Shown here: positions 8,405 to 16,173 of the stretch, piece after piece
How positions within the stretch are numbered: position 1 is the stretch's first letter
Layout: the number at the start of each line of letters is the position of its first letter
DNA from: an uncultured Paraprevotella sp.
Lineage (GTDB): Bacteria; Bacteroidota; Bacteroidia; Bacteroidales; Bacteroidaceae
Length of the DNA stretch: 21,576 nt
Direction of reading: 5' to 3'
Assembly (NCBI GenBank): GCA_900766785.1
Contig: CAAFWT010000213.1
Coordinates: 1 to 21,576, forward strand
Translations under genes and position numbers: made by a program
Notes under the pieces: generated by a model
Told to the model about the DNA's origin: nothing
Seen by the model: the letters and a program-made list of their open reading frames with translations, nothing else
The model's database searches: none

Positions 8405-10243
8405 CTACTTGTTCTTCTTGATAGAGGCTTCCAGCTTATTGATGGTTTCAGAGGCATCAGAGTACATCTTCTCCATCTTGGCTGCTGGTTCTCCAGGTGC
8501 AAAACGTGCAAACTCACATTCGGCCATGATGTCCGTGTAATTCTGTATAAGTTCATCGGGTACCTTATGCTCAGCCATTGCTTCGGCCACATTGTCCTTG
8601 GTAAGCTGACTCATGGAGATGTTCAGCTTGTCTGCAGCATAGCCAAGCAGGGCACGCATGACTTCCTCGTAGAACAGATCGTCCTGACCTTGCTTCATCA
8701 GTTTGGCAGCATTGCGCAGTCTCTTTGAGGCAACCTTGCTTGCTCTTTGGCGTAAATTCCCATTCCGTAAGATCCTCTTTCCTAATACCAGTGCGCAGAG
8801 AGCCATCAGGAGAAGGGCGGGGTAGAGGAGCCAGTAGGCACGGCTGCCAAAGGTGAGCCCTTTCCCTCTCTCCACATTCATTCCACCCATCTTGATATAT
8901 CGGATGTCATTGCCCAAGACCCTCAGGTCCTCTTGCTCAACGGACGCATTGGAAGTATGTCCTTTGCCCTTGGCCACCTGGATGGTCATGGAATCTGTGG
9001 TGAGTGTCTTGTATGATTTGCTGTCAAGGTCAAAATAGCAAAATTCCACGGCAGGGATATGGAACGTTCCTCCATGGCGGGGTACTGCCACATAGTCATA
9101 CACCTTGTTGCCCTTCGCACCCACGGATGTGTAGGTGGTCTTGTCGGTCTCCTTAGGATCATAGATTTCAAAATCTTGAGGGAACTTTACCTTGGGGGCC
9201 GTCATCAGCTTCATGTTACCATAGCCACTCACCACCAGGCGAAGTGTGGCAGCATCATTTGTCTTCAGTTCCTCGGGTGTAAGACTCCCTGAGATGGAGA
9301 AGTGTCCCACAGCTCCTGTAAAGTTGTTGGGCTTAGGCGAGGGCAGTGGCATCACTTCCAATTCGCAGGATGGTGCTGTAATGGACTTTCTCACCACCTG
9401 CATGAGACTACCGCCTCCGAAGAAGACATCAAAGGGGTCCATGCTGGTGTTCTGGACCTCGATCTGTGTGTCGAAGGTCACACTGGGAATTTTCAGCTTG
9501 CCCGATTTCTGGGGGAAGAGGACATACTGTCGCCATATGGCTGTGCCATAGTTACGTCCGTTGACACGCTCGTATTTGAGCGACATCTGCTGTTTGGCAT
9601 CCAACTCTTGCACGTGGAATCCGTCCAGTTGCGGAATCTCTCCTGCTATCTGTTGTATGTTCACCAGGGTGTAAAGTTTGTAGGTAAGCAACACGGCCTC
9701 CTGCTCATATACCTTGGTCTTGTTGGCAGTTACGGTCATGTAAAGGTCTTTTGCCCCGATGTTCTGAGAGCTGGTTCCCGAAGAGGCACCTCCCGAACGT
9801 CCACTCTGTGCCGACTGTCCGCCTTGCCCACCGTTATGGTTGTTCCCATTGCCTGAGTTGGATGCGGGAAGCACTTCTATGCTGGCAGAGTTACTCTTGA
9901 TGCTCTTTCCATCTACCGTGATAGTGGCTTCGGGCAATTTGTGTGTACCTTCCTGGGTGGCAACAAGGACGTAAGTGAAAGTGAGCGTACTGCTTTGCGT
10001 GGTCTTTCCATTGATCATGGAGAAGTTGCTGCTACGGCTTGTGCTGGGACCGTAAGCAACCTTGAATCCATTGAAGTCATTCACCTGGATGTCTTCCACA
10101 TCGGTGGTGTTGGCCACATACCTCACGCGTATCTGTTGGCCAACCTCTGCCTGACGTGGTGCCTCTATCTTGAACGTCACCTGTGCAAGGGCTGCTGCAG
10201 CCGCCATTGCAAAATAGATGAAGGTAAGTACAAACTTTCTCAT
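8405..10243 (-). CDS. batD: BatD, large oxygen-tolerance (aerotolerance) membrane protein
   Basis: A 612-aa BatD protein. A signal peptide (MRKFVLTFIYFAMAAAAALA, cleavage before Q) leads to repeated beta-sandwich domains in the periplasm, starting TFKIEAPRQAEVGQQIRVRY, which is typical of BatD. A Gly/Asn/Ser-rich flexible linker at about residues 131-162 separates the first domain from the next (YMTVTANKTKVYEQEAVLLTYKL). A single membrane helix near 470-492 (LLYPALLLMALCALVLG) is followed by a basic, helical cytoplasmic tail of about 120 residues that ends with Lys-rich sequence. Large periplasmic part plus cytoplasmic tail suits a link between envelope and the MoxR/VWA machinery; that is inference. 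It sits 10 bp after batC and 6 bp before batE. Confidence 0.94.
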   Translation of the reverse strand: MRKFVLTFIYFAMAAAAALAQVTFKIEAPRQAEVGQQIRVRYVANTTDVEDIQVNDFNGFKVAYGPSTSRSSNFSMINGKTTQSSTLTFTYVLVATQEGTHKLPEATITVDGKSIKSNSASIEVLPASNSGNGNNHNGGQGGQSAQSGRSGGASSGTSSQNIGAKDLYMTVTANKTKVYEQEAVLLTYKLYTLVNIQQIAGEIPQLDGFHVQELDAKQQMSLKYERVNGRNYGTAIWRQYVLFPQKSGKLKIPSVTFDTQIEVQNTSMDPFDVFFGGGSLMQVVRKSITAPSCELEVMPLPSPKPNNFTGAVGHFSISGSLTPEELKTNDAATLRLVVSGYGNMKLMTAPKVKFPQDFEIYDPKETDKTTYTSVGAKGNKVYDYVAVPRHGGTFHIPAVEFCYFDLDSKSYKTLTTDSMTIQVAKGKGHTSNASVEQEDLRVLGNDIRYIKMGGMNVERGKGLTFGSRAYWLLYPALLLMALCALVLGKRILRNGNLRQRASKVASKRLRNAAKLMKQGQDDLFYEEVMRALLGYAADKLNISMSQLTKDNVAEAMAEHKVPDELIQNYTDIMAECEFARFAPGEPAAKMEKMYSDASETINKLEASIKKNK

Positions 10244-10253
10244 ATTCTATGTA

Positions 10254-10949
10254 TCACCATTGTTTCTGAAGATGTTTCTGAGTGGGCTTCTGCTGAGCCT
10301 TCTGAAGCCTTTCCTGTGTCTCTTTCTCGTCCTGCATGGCAGCCTTGAGCATCTGTTCAGCATTCTCCTTGCTCATCTGTTGAGGATCGGGCTGTTGCTT
10401 CTGCTGGTCTTTCTTGTCGTTCTTCTTGTCCTGCTTGTCTTTTTGTTGCTGCTGCTCTTGCTTCTTCTTCTCGTCCTGCCCATTCTCGTCCTGCTGCTGG
10501 TCTTGATTGTCCTGTCCTCCTTTCTTCAATTGGTGCAGGCACAGGGCATAGTTGTAACGTGTCTGTTCGGAATGGGGATTGTTGCGCAGGGACTGTTTGT
10601 AGAACTCCAGTGCCTTGTCGGGTTGCTTGGCCGACTGAATGATTACGCCCATGTTGTGGTACATCTGCGCCAGTCTGTTTTTGTTCTTTTCCAGTTTTAC
10701 AGCTGTCTGATACTCCTTCATGGCATCTTCTGCTTTCGACTGGAGCGACATGGCATTACCCAGATTGTAGTGAGCCCGTGAGTCGGCATTGTCTGCCTCC
10801 ACAGCTTTCTGATATTGAACCTGTGCCTTGGCATAGGCAGAGTCTCGCATCAGACGGTTGCCCTTGCGGATGTAGTCTCTGCTGTTCTGAGCAAAGGATG
10901 ATAATGACAAGGCCGTCAGGCAGACTATGATGGTAATGATATTTCTCAT
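10254..10949 (-). CDS. batC: BatC, periplasmic TPR protein with Gln/Lys-rich tail
   Basis: A 231-aa TPR protein with signal peptide (MRNIITIIVCLTALSLSSFA, cleavage before QNS). TPR units cover about 22-135 (AKAQVQYQKAVEADNADSRA, AHYNLGNAMS, PDKALEFYKQSLRNNPHSEQ). The last 95 residues are a low-complexity run of Q, K, D, E and N with no hydrophobic positions, probably disordered and water-exposed. BatC is thought to work with BatA and BatB. Its ATG overlaps the batB stop as ATGA (10946-10949), a tight translational coupling, and batD starts 10 bp after its stop. Confidence 0.92.
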   Translation of the reverse strand: MRNIITIIVCLTALSLSSFAQNSRDYIRKGNRLMRDSAYAKAQVQYQKAVEADNADSRAHYNLGNAMSLQSKAEDAMKEYQTAVKLEKNKNRLAQMYHNMGVIIQSAKQPDKALEFYKQSLRNNPHSEQTRYNYALCLHQLKKGGQDNQDQQQDENGQDEKKKQEQQQQKDKQDKKNDKKDQQKQQPDPQQMSKENAEQMLKAAMQDEKETQERLQKAQQKPTQKHLQKQW

Positions 10950-11986
10950 GATGCAGTCCTCCTACTGAAGATTTTTGAGAAGTTGAAGCGCTTGTTTTCT
11001 CTTTCCATGAGCATGATATCCAGCAATAGGAAGAAGAGTCCCAGGAGTACGAATCCCTGATACTGTTCGTCAAAATCGTTATACATCATACTCTCCATGC
11101 GTGTCTTGGCCAGCCGATTGATTTGCTCGGTCAGTTTCAATTGTGCCGAACTGCTGTTGTCCACATAGATGTATGAACCGTTTCCTGCCTTGGCTATTTC
11201 GCGGCACATATCCTCATTCAGTTTGGATACCACCACGTTTCCCTCCTCGTCCAGGATATAGTTGGCACTTCCCTGTATGGGAATAGGAGCACCATTGGGG
11301 TCACCTATTCCAAGCATGTACACCCGTATGCCTTTCTTTGCTGCTTCCTTGGCAGCCTCTATGGCACCTCCCTCGTTGTCTTCACCATCCGTAATCACAA
11401 AGAGAGCTCTGCTGACTCCTTCCTGATTGGTGAAACTCCTCATGCCCAGGTCTATGGCCGCGGCTATGTCTGTGCCCTGTACCGAAACCATGGCAGGAGA
11501 GATGGTCTCCAGAAACATCTTCGCGCTTACGTAGTCGCTGGTGATGGGCAGCTGGGTGAAGGCTTGACCTGCATATACTATCAGGCCCACCTTGTCATCC
11601 TTCATGTTGTCCACCATATTGCTTATCATCATCTTGGCTTTCTCCAGGCGGTTGGGCTTGACATCCTCTGCCATCATGGAATTGCTCACGTCCAGCAGGA
11701 TGAGTGCCTCTATACCCTGACGTTCCTGCTTCTCCATGCGTGTTCCAAACTGTGGACGTGCCAAGGCAATGATAAAGGAGACCAGCGCCAACTGGCAAAG
11801 CCAGAACTTCACTTCGGGTCGCCATCGGGAAACACCATCATAGAGATTTCTCAGCAGGTTGAGGTCGCCATATTTCATCAGACTCTTCTTCCTGGAATAG
11901 AGTGCATAATAATGTATCAGGGCAAGTATGATAATGCCTGCCAAGAGATATAGATATTGTGGGTTTTCAAATCTGAACATACTCAA
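10946..11986 (-). CDS. batB: BatB, membrane-anchored von Willebrand factor A protein
   Basis: A 346-aa VWA-domain membrane protein of the Bat system. Two N-terminal membrane helices (about 12-30 and 60-76, the second followed by the family hallmark ALARPQ) precede a VWA domain with a complete metal-ion-dependent adhesion site: DVSNS (D99, S101, S103), the Thr in SVQGTDIAAA, and the Asp in VITDGEDN. A third membrane helix near 318-335 (VLLGLFFLLLDIMLME) leaves a short basic cytoplasmic tail. Intact MIDAS implies metal-dependent binding of a partner, likely regulated by the MoxR ATPase encoded upstream. It is paralogous to batA, which lies 16 bp before it, and overlaps batC by 4 bp. Confidence 0.95.
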   Translation of the reverse strand: MSMFRFENPQYLYLLAGIIILALIHYYALYSRKKSLMKYGDLNLLRNLYDGVSRWRPEVKFWLCQLALVSFIIALARPQFGTRMEKQERQGIEALILLDVSNSMMAEDVKPNRLEKAKMMISNMVDNMKDDKVGLIVYAGQAFTQLPITSDYVSAKMFLETISPAMVSVQGTDIAAAIDLGMRSFTNQEGVSRALFVITDGEDNEGGAIEAAKEAAKKGIRVYMLGIGDPNGAPIPIQGSANYILDEEGNVVVSKLNEDMCREIAKAGNGSYIYVDNSSSAQLKLTEQINRLAKTRMESMMYNDFDEQYQGFVLLGLFFLLLDIMLMERENKRFNFSKIFSRRTAS

Positions 11987-12002
11987 TTCTCCTTCCGGGT
12001 GA

Positions 12003-13001
12003 TTAAGGAATTCGTTTCAGTAAGGTCTTGCGCAGCAATATATCCATGAAGAGGAATATCACAGAGAACAGCATGAAGGGGAAGAATGCTTCGTAACGCT
12101 TGGAGTACTTCTTCACGTTCATCTTTGTCTTTTCCAATGTGTCAATCTGCTTATACACCTCGCGCAGTTTGCTTGTATTGCTTGCACGGTAAAACTCGGC
12201 ATCTGTCTTAGCTGCTATGGCCGTCAGCGTTTTGGAGTCTATCTCCACGGGAATATTCTGGTATACGGTCTGGCCGCCCACTCTGAAGGGGTATGGTGCA
12301 CTTCCGTTACTTCCCACTCCTATGGTGTAAACTCTGATGCCAAAACTCTTGGCAATGTCTGCTGCTGTGTTGGGACTTATCTGTCCGCAGTTGTTTGTAC
12401 CGTCGGTGAGCAGGATAATGACCTTGCTCTTGGCTTTGCTGTCTTTCAGGCGGGTGACAGCATTGGCAATACCCATGCCTATGGCTGTGCCGTCAGAGAT
12501 AAGTCCGCGTTCGGCCATGTCCACTCTCATCCCGTTCAGCAGGTTGAGCAGCACGGCATGGTCTACGGTCATGGGACATTGGGTATAGGCTTCGCCAGCA
12601 AAGAGCGTGAGTCCTATATTGTCATTCGGTCTTCCGTTGATAAACTCCATGGCCACTTGCTTGGCCGCCTCTATTCGGTTGGGCTTGAGGTCCTCGGCCA
12701 GCATACTCGTACTTACGTCCATGCAGAGCATGATATCGATGCCTTCGATGTTCTTGGAGCTCCAGTTGTCTGTTGTCTGGGGACGTGCCAAGGCTATGAT
12801 GGCTAGGGCTATGCATGCAAGCCTGCACACGAACGGCAAGTGAATGAGTCTTTGCCTGAAGGACTTATGTCGGTGTATGAAAGGTGCTATGGTGCTGACG
12901 GATATGCTGGGTGCCTGCTTGAGATGCCAGAGCAGATACCATGCCAGATAGGGTATCAGCAGTAATAGCAGAAAGAGATATTCGGAATTGGAAAATGTCA
13001 T
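12003..13001 (-). CDS. batA: BatA, membrane-anchored von Willebrand factor A protein
   Basis: A 332-aa VWA-domain membrane protein. It has N-terminal helices at about 8-27 and 57-72 ending in ALARPQ, then a VWA domain with MIDAS residues DVSTS (D95, S97, S99), the Thr of SDGTAIGMG and the Asp of LLTDGTNN, then a C-terminal helix near 306-325 (FFPFMLFSVIFLFMDILL). It shares layout and the AEDLKPNR segment after the MIDAS with BatB (AEDVKPNR), so the two are duplicates that have diverged. BatA is needed for aerotolerance and growth in Bacteroides. It starts 21 bp after the 366-aa gene and is followed by batB after 16 bp. Confidence 0.95.
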   Translation of the reverse strand: MTFSNSEYLFLLLLLIPYLAWYLLWHLKQAPSISVSTIAPFIHRHKSFRQRLIHLPFVCRLACIALAIIALARPQTTDNWSSKNIEGIDIMLCMDVSTSMLAEDLKPNRIEAAKQVAMEFINGRPNDNIGLTLFAGEAYTQCPMTVDHAVLLNLLNGMRVDMAERGLISDGTAIGMGIANAVTRLKDSKAKSKVIILLTDGTNNCGQISPNTAADIAKSFGIRVYTIGVGSNGSAPYPFRVGGQTVYQNIPVEIDSKTLTAIAAKTDAEFYRASNTSKLREVYKQIDTLEKTKMNVKKYSKRYEAFFPFMLFSVIFLFMDILLRKTLLKRIP

Positions 13002-13022
13002 TTTTCTACCTCCTGTTTGGAA

Positions 13023-14123
13023 TTACAACAACAGATTGGCCACACGCCATATAGCATATGCCATCAAGGCCACAGATGCTATCACCAGCAATACAGCGGC
13101 AATCTGCATGCCACGTACTTGGTTCATACGTTTTTGGTCCGTCTCTTTGATGATTTCTGGTTCGGGCTTTGCGTTGGGGTCTTCCTCTTGTTTCGTCTGA
13201 TTGATATATTCCACGGCAGCCACCAGATTGGCATCATTCTCGTTGATGAGTGTGGTGTATTTAGCAAACTTCACCAGATCGGCCGTATTGAAGATGTCTC
13301 TCAGTTCGCGGAGTGATTCCTCATCGTTTTCCTGCATCAGTCTGTCGATGATTTCTGCCGAGGTCATTTCCATGGCGCTGAATCCATATCTGTTTTGGAT
13401 ATAGGTGCGCAGGGTATTGGTAAGCAGGGTATAGTATTCCTTGCTGTCGCCGTCGGCCAGAAAGCGGTCGCTCTTGATGCGTTCGATTTCGCTGATGGCC
13501 ACCTGATGGGGTGGCAGACGTTTCTTGCGGCGTATGATGCGTACGATGGGCTTGCCTTTACGCGCGCGATCATATAATATATATGCTACTATCAGCAAGA
13601 TGACAAAGAGAAACGAACTCCAGATGGCTCCTTGCCAGTCTTCCCAACTGAACTCAGGCTCCATGTATCCATAGGGCGGAAAGAACTGGTCGAGATGCAG
13701 GGTGTCCAGAGGTTCCACGGGATATACCTTCAGAGCCAGGCTATTGGTCTCATGCACCTTTCCATCTACAGTTATTTTGAATGGCGGAAGACGATACAAC
13801 GACGAATCCCAGGCGGCCACGGTGATTTGCTGCGTGACTTCCATGCGCTTGCCTTCGTTGAGCAGAGCGGTGTCAGGACTGCCCACTGCTATTATCTCCA
13901 CGTTGGGCACCAGTTCCTCTCCCACCTTCATCAGTGGCAGCTGCAGTTTCTGGCCCTTATTGCATGCTACGTCCAGCGTGATGCCAGTCTGTTCTCCGAT
14001 GGCCAGTTCCAGAGAGTCTATCTTGGCGCTGACCTTTACCTGTGCGCTCATGGGCATGAGCCATGCACACAGGAGAATGAATGCCGATAATGTCTTGTTC
14101 CTTAAGGATAGATATCTGTTCAT
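13023..14123 (-). CDS. BatD-like membrane protein of the aerotolerance operon, function unassigned
   Basis: A 366-aa protein lying between the DUF58 gene and batA, a place usually held by an unnamed Bat-operon protein. I placed the start at ATG 14121-14123, which follows the DUF58 stop by 2 bp and begins a signal peptide (cleavage near MSA-Q, residue 32). A longer in-frame start at 14252 would run inside DUF58 and hide the signal. The mature part is a beta-rich periplasmic domain (VKVSAKIDSLELAIGEQ, similar in style to BatD), then a membrane helix at about 182-203, a strongly basic stretch (RIIRRKKR), a helical cytoplasmic domain at about 220-305 and a last helix at about 337-362. It may act as a small BatD-like adaptor between periplasm and MoxR. 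DUF4381-type is possible but not certain. Confidence 0.85.
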   Translation of the reverse strand: MNRYLSLRNKTLSAFILLCAWLMPMSAQVKVSAKIDSLELAIGEQTGITLDVACNKGQKLQLPLMKVGEELVPNVEIIAVGSPDTALLNEGKRMEVTQQITVAAWDSSLYRLPPFKITVDGKVHETNSLALKVYPVEPLDTLHLDQFFPPYGYMEPEFSWEDWQGAIWSSFLFVILLIVAYILYDRARKGKPIVRIIRRKKRLPPHQVAISEIERIKSDRFLADGDSKEYYTLLTNTLRTYIQNRYGFSAMEMTSAEIIDRLMQENDEESLRELRDIFNTADLVKFAKYTTLINENDANLVAAVEYINQTKQEEDPNAKPEPEIIKETDQKRMNQVRGMQIAAVLLVIASVALMAYAIWRVANLLL

Positions 14124-14125
14124 CG

Positions 14126-14995
14126 TCAGTTTCGTTTGGCAAAGAGTGACATGAGTGCCGATACGTAATCCCCGTCCGTTCGGACGCTTACTGAATCCAC
14201 GTTGCTGCGGTTGAATGTGTCGGCCAGTCTCTCCTTTTGATTCTTCCACCACAGGGCATGCTCGCGTCTTACTTGCTTGCTGCTTGTATCCACGATTATT
14301 TCCTGTCCTGTCTCATTGTCCTTCATCTTCATCAAGCCTACGTCGGGCAATTCTGCCAACCTGCGGTCATAGACCTGTATGGCCACTATGTCATGCTTGC
14401 GGTTGGCTATGGTCAGGGTTTGCCGGAATTCGCCGTTGTCCAGAAAGTCACTCAAGAGGAAGGCCGTACATCTGCGTTTGATGACGCGTGTCAGGTACTC
14501 TATGGCTCCACGTATGTCGGTACGTTGGCTCTCTGGCTGGAAGTCCAGCAGTTCCCTGATGATGTACAGAATATGCTTTCTGCCTTTCTTTGGTGGGATG
14601 AATTTCTCGATTTTGTCTGAGAAGAAGATGACGCCTATCTTGTCATTGTTCTGAATGGCGGAGAAGGCCAGGGTGGCACCTATCTCCGTGAGCATGTCAC
14701 GCTTCATCTGCTTCTGTGTGCCGAAGTTTAGGCTTCCGCTCACATCCACCATGAGCATGACCGTCAGTTCCCTTTCTTCCTCAAAGACCTTTACGTAGGG
14801 TTTGTTGAAGCGCGCGGTCACGTTCCATTCTATATCGCGTATGTCATCTCCGTACTGGTATTCTCTCACCTCTGAGAATGCCATACCGCGTCCTTTGAAC
14901 GCCGAGTGGTATTCTCCTGCGAAGATGTTGTTGCTCAAGCCACGGGTCTTGATTTCAATCTGTCTGACGCGCTTTAGAATCTCTGATGTCTCCAT
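14126..14995 (-). CDS. DUF58-domain, VWA-like MoxR-associated protein
   Basis: A 289-aa soluble DUF58 protein. The family hallmark is EVREYQYGDDIRDIEWN (residues 42-58), followed by FEEERELTVMLMVDVSGSL, which carries a VWA-like MIDAS DxSxS (D84, S86, S88). No signal peptide or membrane helix is visible, so it is cytoplasmic. DUF58 proteins almost always sit next to moxR and are thought to be its direct partners or substrate adaptors. Here it begins 40 bp after moxR, and the 366-aa gene begins 2 bp after its stop. Confidence 0.94.
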   Translation of the reverse strand: METSEILKRVRQIEIKTRGLSNNIFAGEYHSAFKGRGMAFSEVREYQYGDDIRDIEWNVTARFNKPYVKVFEEERELTVMLMVDVSGSLNFGTQKQMKRDMLTEIGATLAFSAIQNNDKIGVIFFSDKIEKFIPPKKGRKHILYIIRELLDFQPESQRTDIRGAIEYLTRVIKRRCTAFLLSDFLDNGEFRQTLTIANRKHDIVAIQVYDRRLAELPDVGLMKMKDNETGQEIIVDTSSKQVRREHALWWKNQKERLADTFNRSNVDSVSVRTDGDYVSALMSLFAKRN

Positions 14996-15035
14996 CGCAC
15001 TTGTCTATAGATTCTGTATATGCAGGTGCTCCCTA

Positions 15036-16031
15036 TCAGGGTACTTCCACCTTGTTGACAATCTTGCTTACCAGTTCCTCGCAGGTCACGTTGTTGGCCT
15101 CGGCCTCATAAGTGAGACCTATGCGATGGCGCAATACGTCGTGAGCCACTGCACGCACGTCCTCGGGAATCACGTAACCGCGATGCTTGAGGAAGGCATA
15201 TGCTCGGGCAGCCAGAGCCAGGTTGATGCTGGCGCGAGGCGATCCGCCGAACTCTATGTAGTCCTGAATGTCCTTCAGTCCGTATTTCTCGGGATATCTT
15301 GTGCAGAAGACGATGTCGGAGATGTATTGTTCTATCTTCTCGTCCAGATATACGTTTTTCACCACCTCACGTGCGTTCTCCACGTCCTGTGTGGTCACCA
15401 CGGGCATCACTTCTGTCTTTTCTCCGCTGATGTTCTGGCGAATGATGAGCTTCTCTTCTTCCTGCTTGGGGTAGTCGATGATTACCTTCAGCATGAATCG
15501 GTCCACCTGTGCTTCGGGCAGAGGGTATGTACCTTCCTGCTCAATGGGGTTTTGTGTGGCCAGCACCAGGAAGGGCTTGGGCAGGGCGAATGTCTCTTTT
15601 CCTATCGTCACCTGTCTCTCCTGCATGGCTTCGAGCAGGGCACTCTGAACCTTTGCCGGTGCTCGGTTGATCTCATCTGCCAGGATGAAATTGGCAAAGA
15701 TGGGACCGCGTTCCACCACGAAGCGCTCATCCTTCTGACTGTAAATCATGGTGCCGATGACGTCGGCAGGCAACAGGTCGGGTGTGAACTGTATTCGGCT
15801 GAATTTTGCTTCCACCAGCTGTGCCAGCGTTTTGATAGCTTTGGTCTTTGCCAGTCCGGGTACTCCTTCCAGTAGGATATGTCCGTCGCTCAGCAATCCT
15901 ATGAGGAGTGACTCTACCAGGTGTTTCTGTCCCACGATAACGCGATTCATACCTGTTTCCAGGTTTTTCACGAAGGGGCTTTGTCTTTCTATCAGTTCGT
16001 TCAATGCACGAATGTCTACTGATTCTGCCAT
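15036..16031 (-). CDS. moxR: MoxR-family AAA+ ATPase
   Basis: A 331-aa cytoplasmic AAA+ ATPase of the MoxR family, thought to act as a chaperone that matures or remodels protein complexes, here those of the Bat proteins. Visible are Walker A GVPGLAKT (56-63), Walker B ILADEINRAP (D119-E120), sensor 1 in LATQNPIEQEGTYPLPEAQ, and the family signature GGSPRASINLALAARAYAF with VIPEDVRAVAHDVLRHRIGL near the C-terminus. The length is normal. It is the first gene of the Bat run: a TATTTTTG promoter box lies 39 bp upstream of the ATG, and a long inverted repeat separates it from the previous block. Confidence 0.96.
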   Translation of the reverse strand: MAESVDIRALNELIERQSPFVKNLETGMNRVIVGQKHLVESLLIGLLSDGHILLEGVPGLAKTKAIKTLAQLVEAKFSRIQFTPDLLPADVIGTMIYSQKDERFVVERGPIFANFILADEINRAPAKVQSALLEAMQERQVTIGKETFALPKPFLVLATQNPIEQEGTYPLPEAQVDRFMLKVIIDYPKQEEEKLIIRQNISGEKTEVMPVVTTQDVENAREVVKNVYLDEKIEQYISDIVFCTRYPEKYGLKDIQDYIEFGGSPRASINLALAARAYAFLKHRGYVIPEDVRAVAHDVLRHRIGLTYEAEANNVTCEELVSKIVNKVEVP

Positions 16032-16070
16032 AGTGTGATATTTGTTGTTTCTCTATTTTTTAATTGCACG

Positions 16071-16078
16071 CAAAAATA
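16071..16078 (-). promoter_or_regulatory. candidate -7 promoter box (TATTTTTG) for moxR and the bat run
   Basis: Read on the minus strand, TATTTTTG fits the Bacteroidetes TAnnTTTG consensus and lies 39 bp upstream of the moxR ATG, in an AT-rich stretch unlike the coding DNA around it. No clear TTTG is visible at the -33 distance; that position is taken by the arm of the inverted repeat at 16097-16139. It is a motif match with a good position, without further support. Confidence 0.5.
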
Positions 16079-16096
16079 CGGCTTTTAGCACGTATA

Positions 16097-16139
16097 AGCC
16101 ACATGTGAAGTGTAAAAAATGGTTGCTTCGCATGTGGCT
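16097..16139. repeat. 14-bp inverted repeat between the HU-LysM gene and moxR
   Basis: AGCCACATGTGAAG (16097-16110) faces CTTCGCATGTGGCT (16126-16139) across a 15-nt spacer, with one mismatched position that would be a G-U wobble in plus-strand RNA and an A-C mismatch in minus-strand RNA. It starts 34 bp past the HU-LysM stop codon and could end that transcript, but only a short TTAT follows on the minus strand, so it is not a classic intrinsic terminator. Because it covers the expected -33 region of the moxR promoter, an operator role is an alternative. Confidence 0.55.
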
Positions 16140-16173
16140 ATTTGTTAAATGTGTTTAATTGCTTGGGCGTCCG

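Noticed and set aside
10218..10781. Plus-strand open frame of 187 aa, extremely Leu/Val-rich, looking like a membrane protein.
   Set aside because: It is the antisense reading of the Gln/Lys-rich tail of batC; CTG/CTT runs opposite CAG/AAG codons give false hydrophobic stretches.
14124..14252. 43-residue extension of the 366-aa Bat-operon protein into the DUF58 gene.
   Set aside because: The ATG at 14123 directly precedes a good signal peptide and follows the DUF58 stop by 2 bp, so the longer start is not needed.
14802..15875. Plus-strand open frame of 357 aa.
   Set aside because: It lies antisense to DUF58 and moxR, both well supported, and shows no family motif; Cys/His/Leu-rich composition is typical of a shadow frame.
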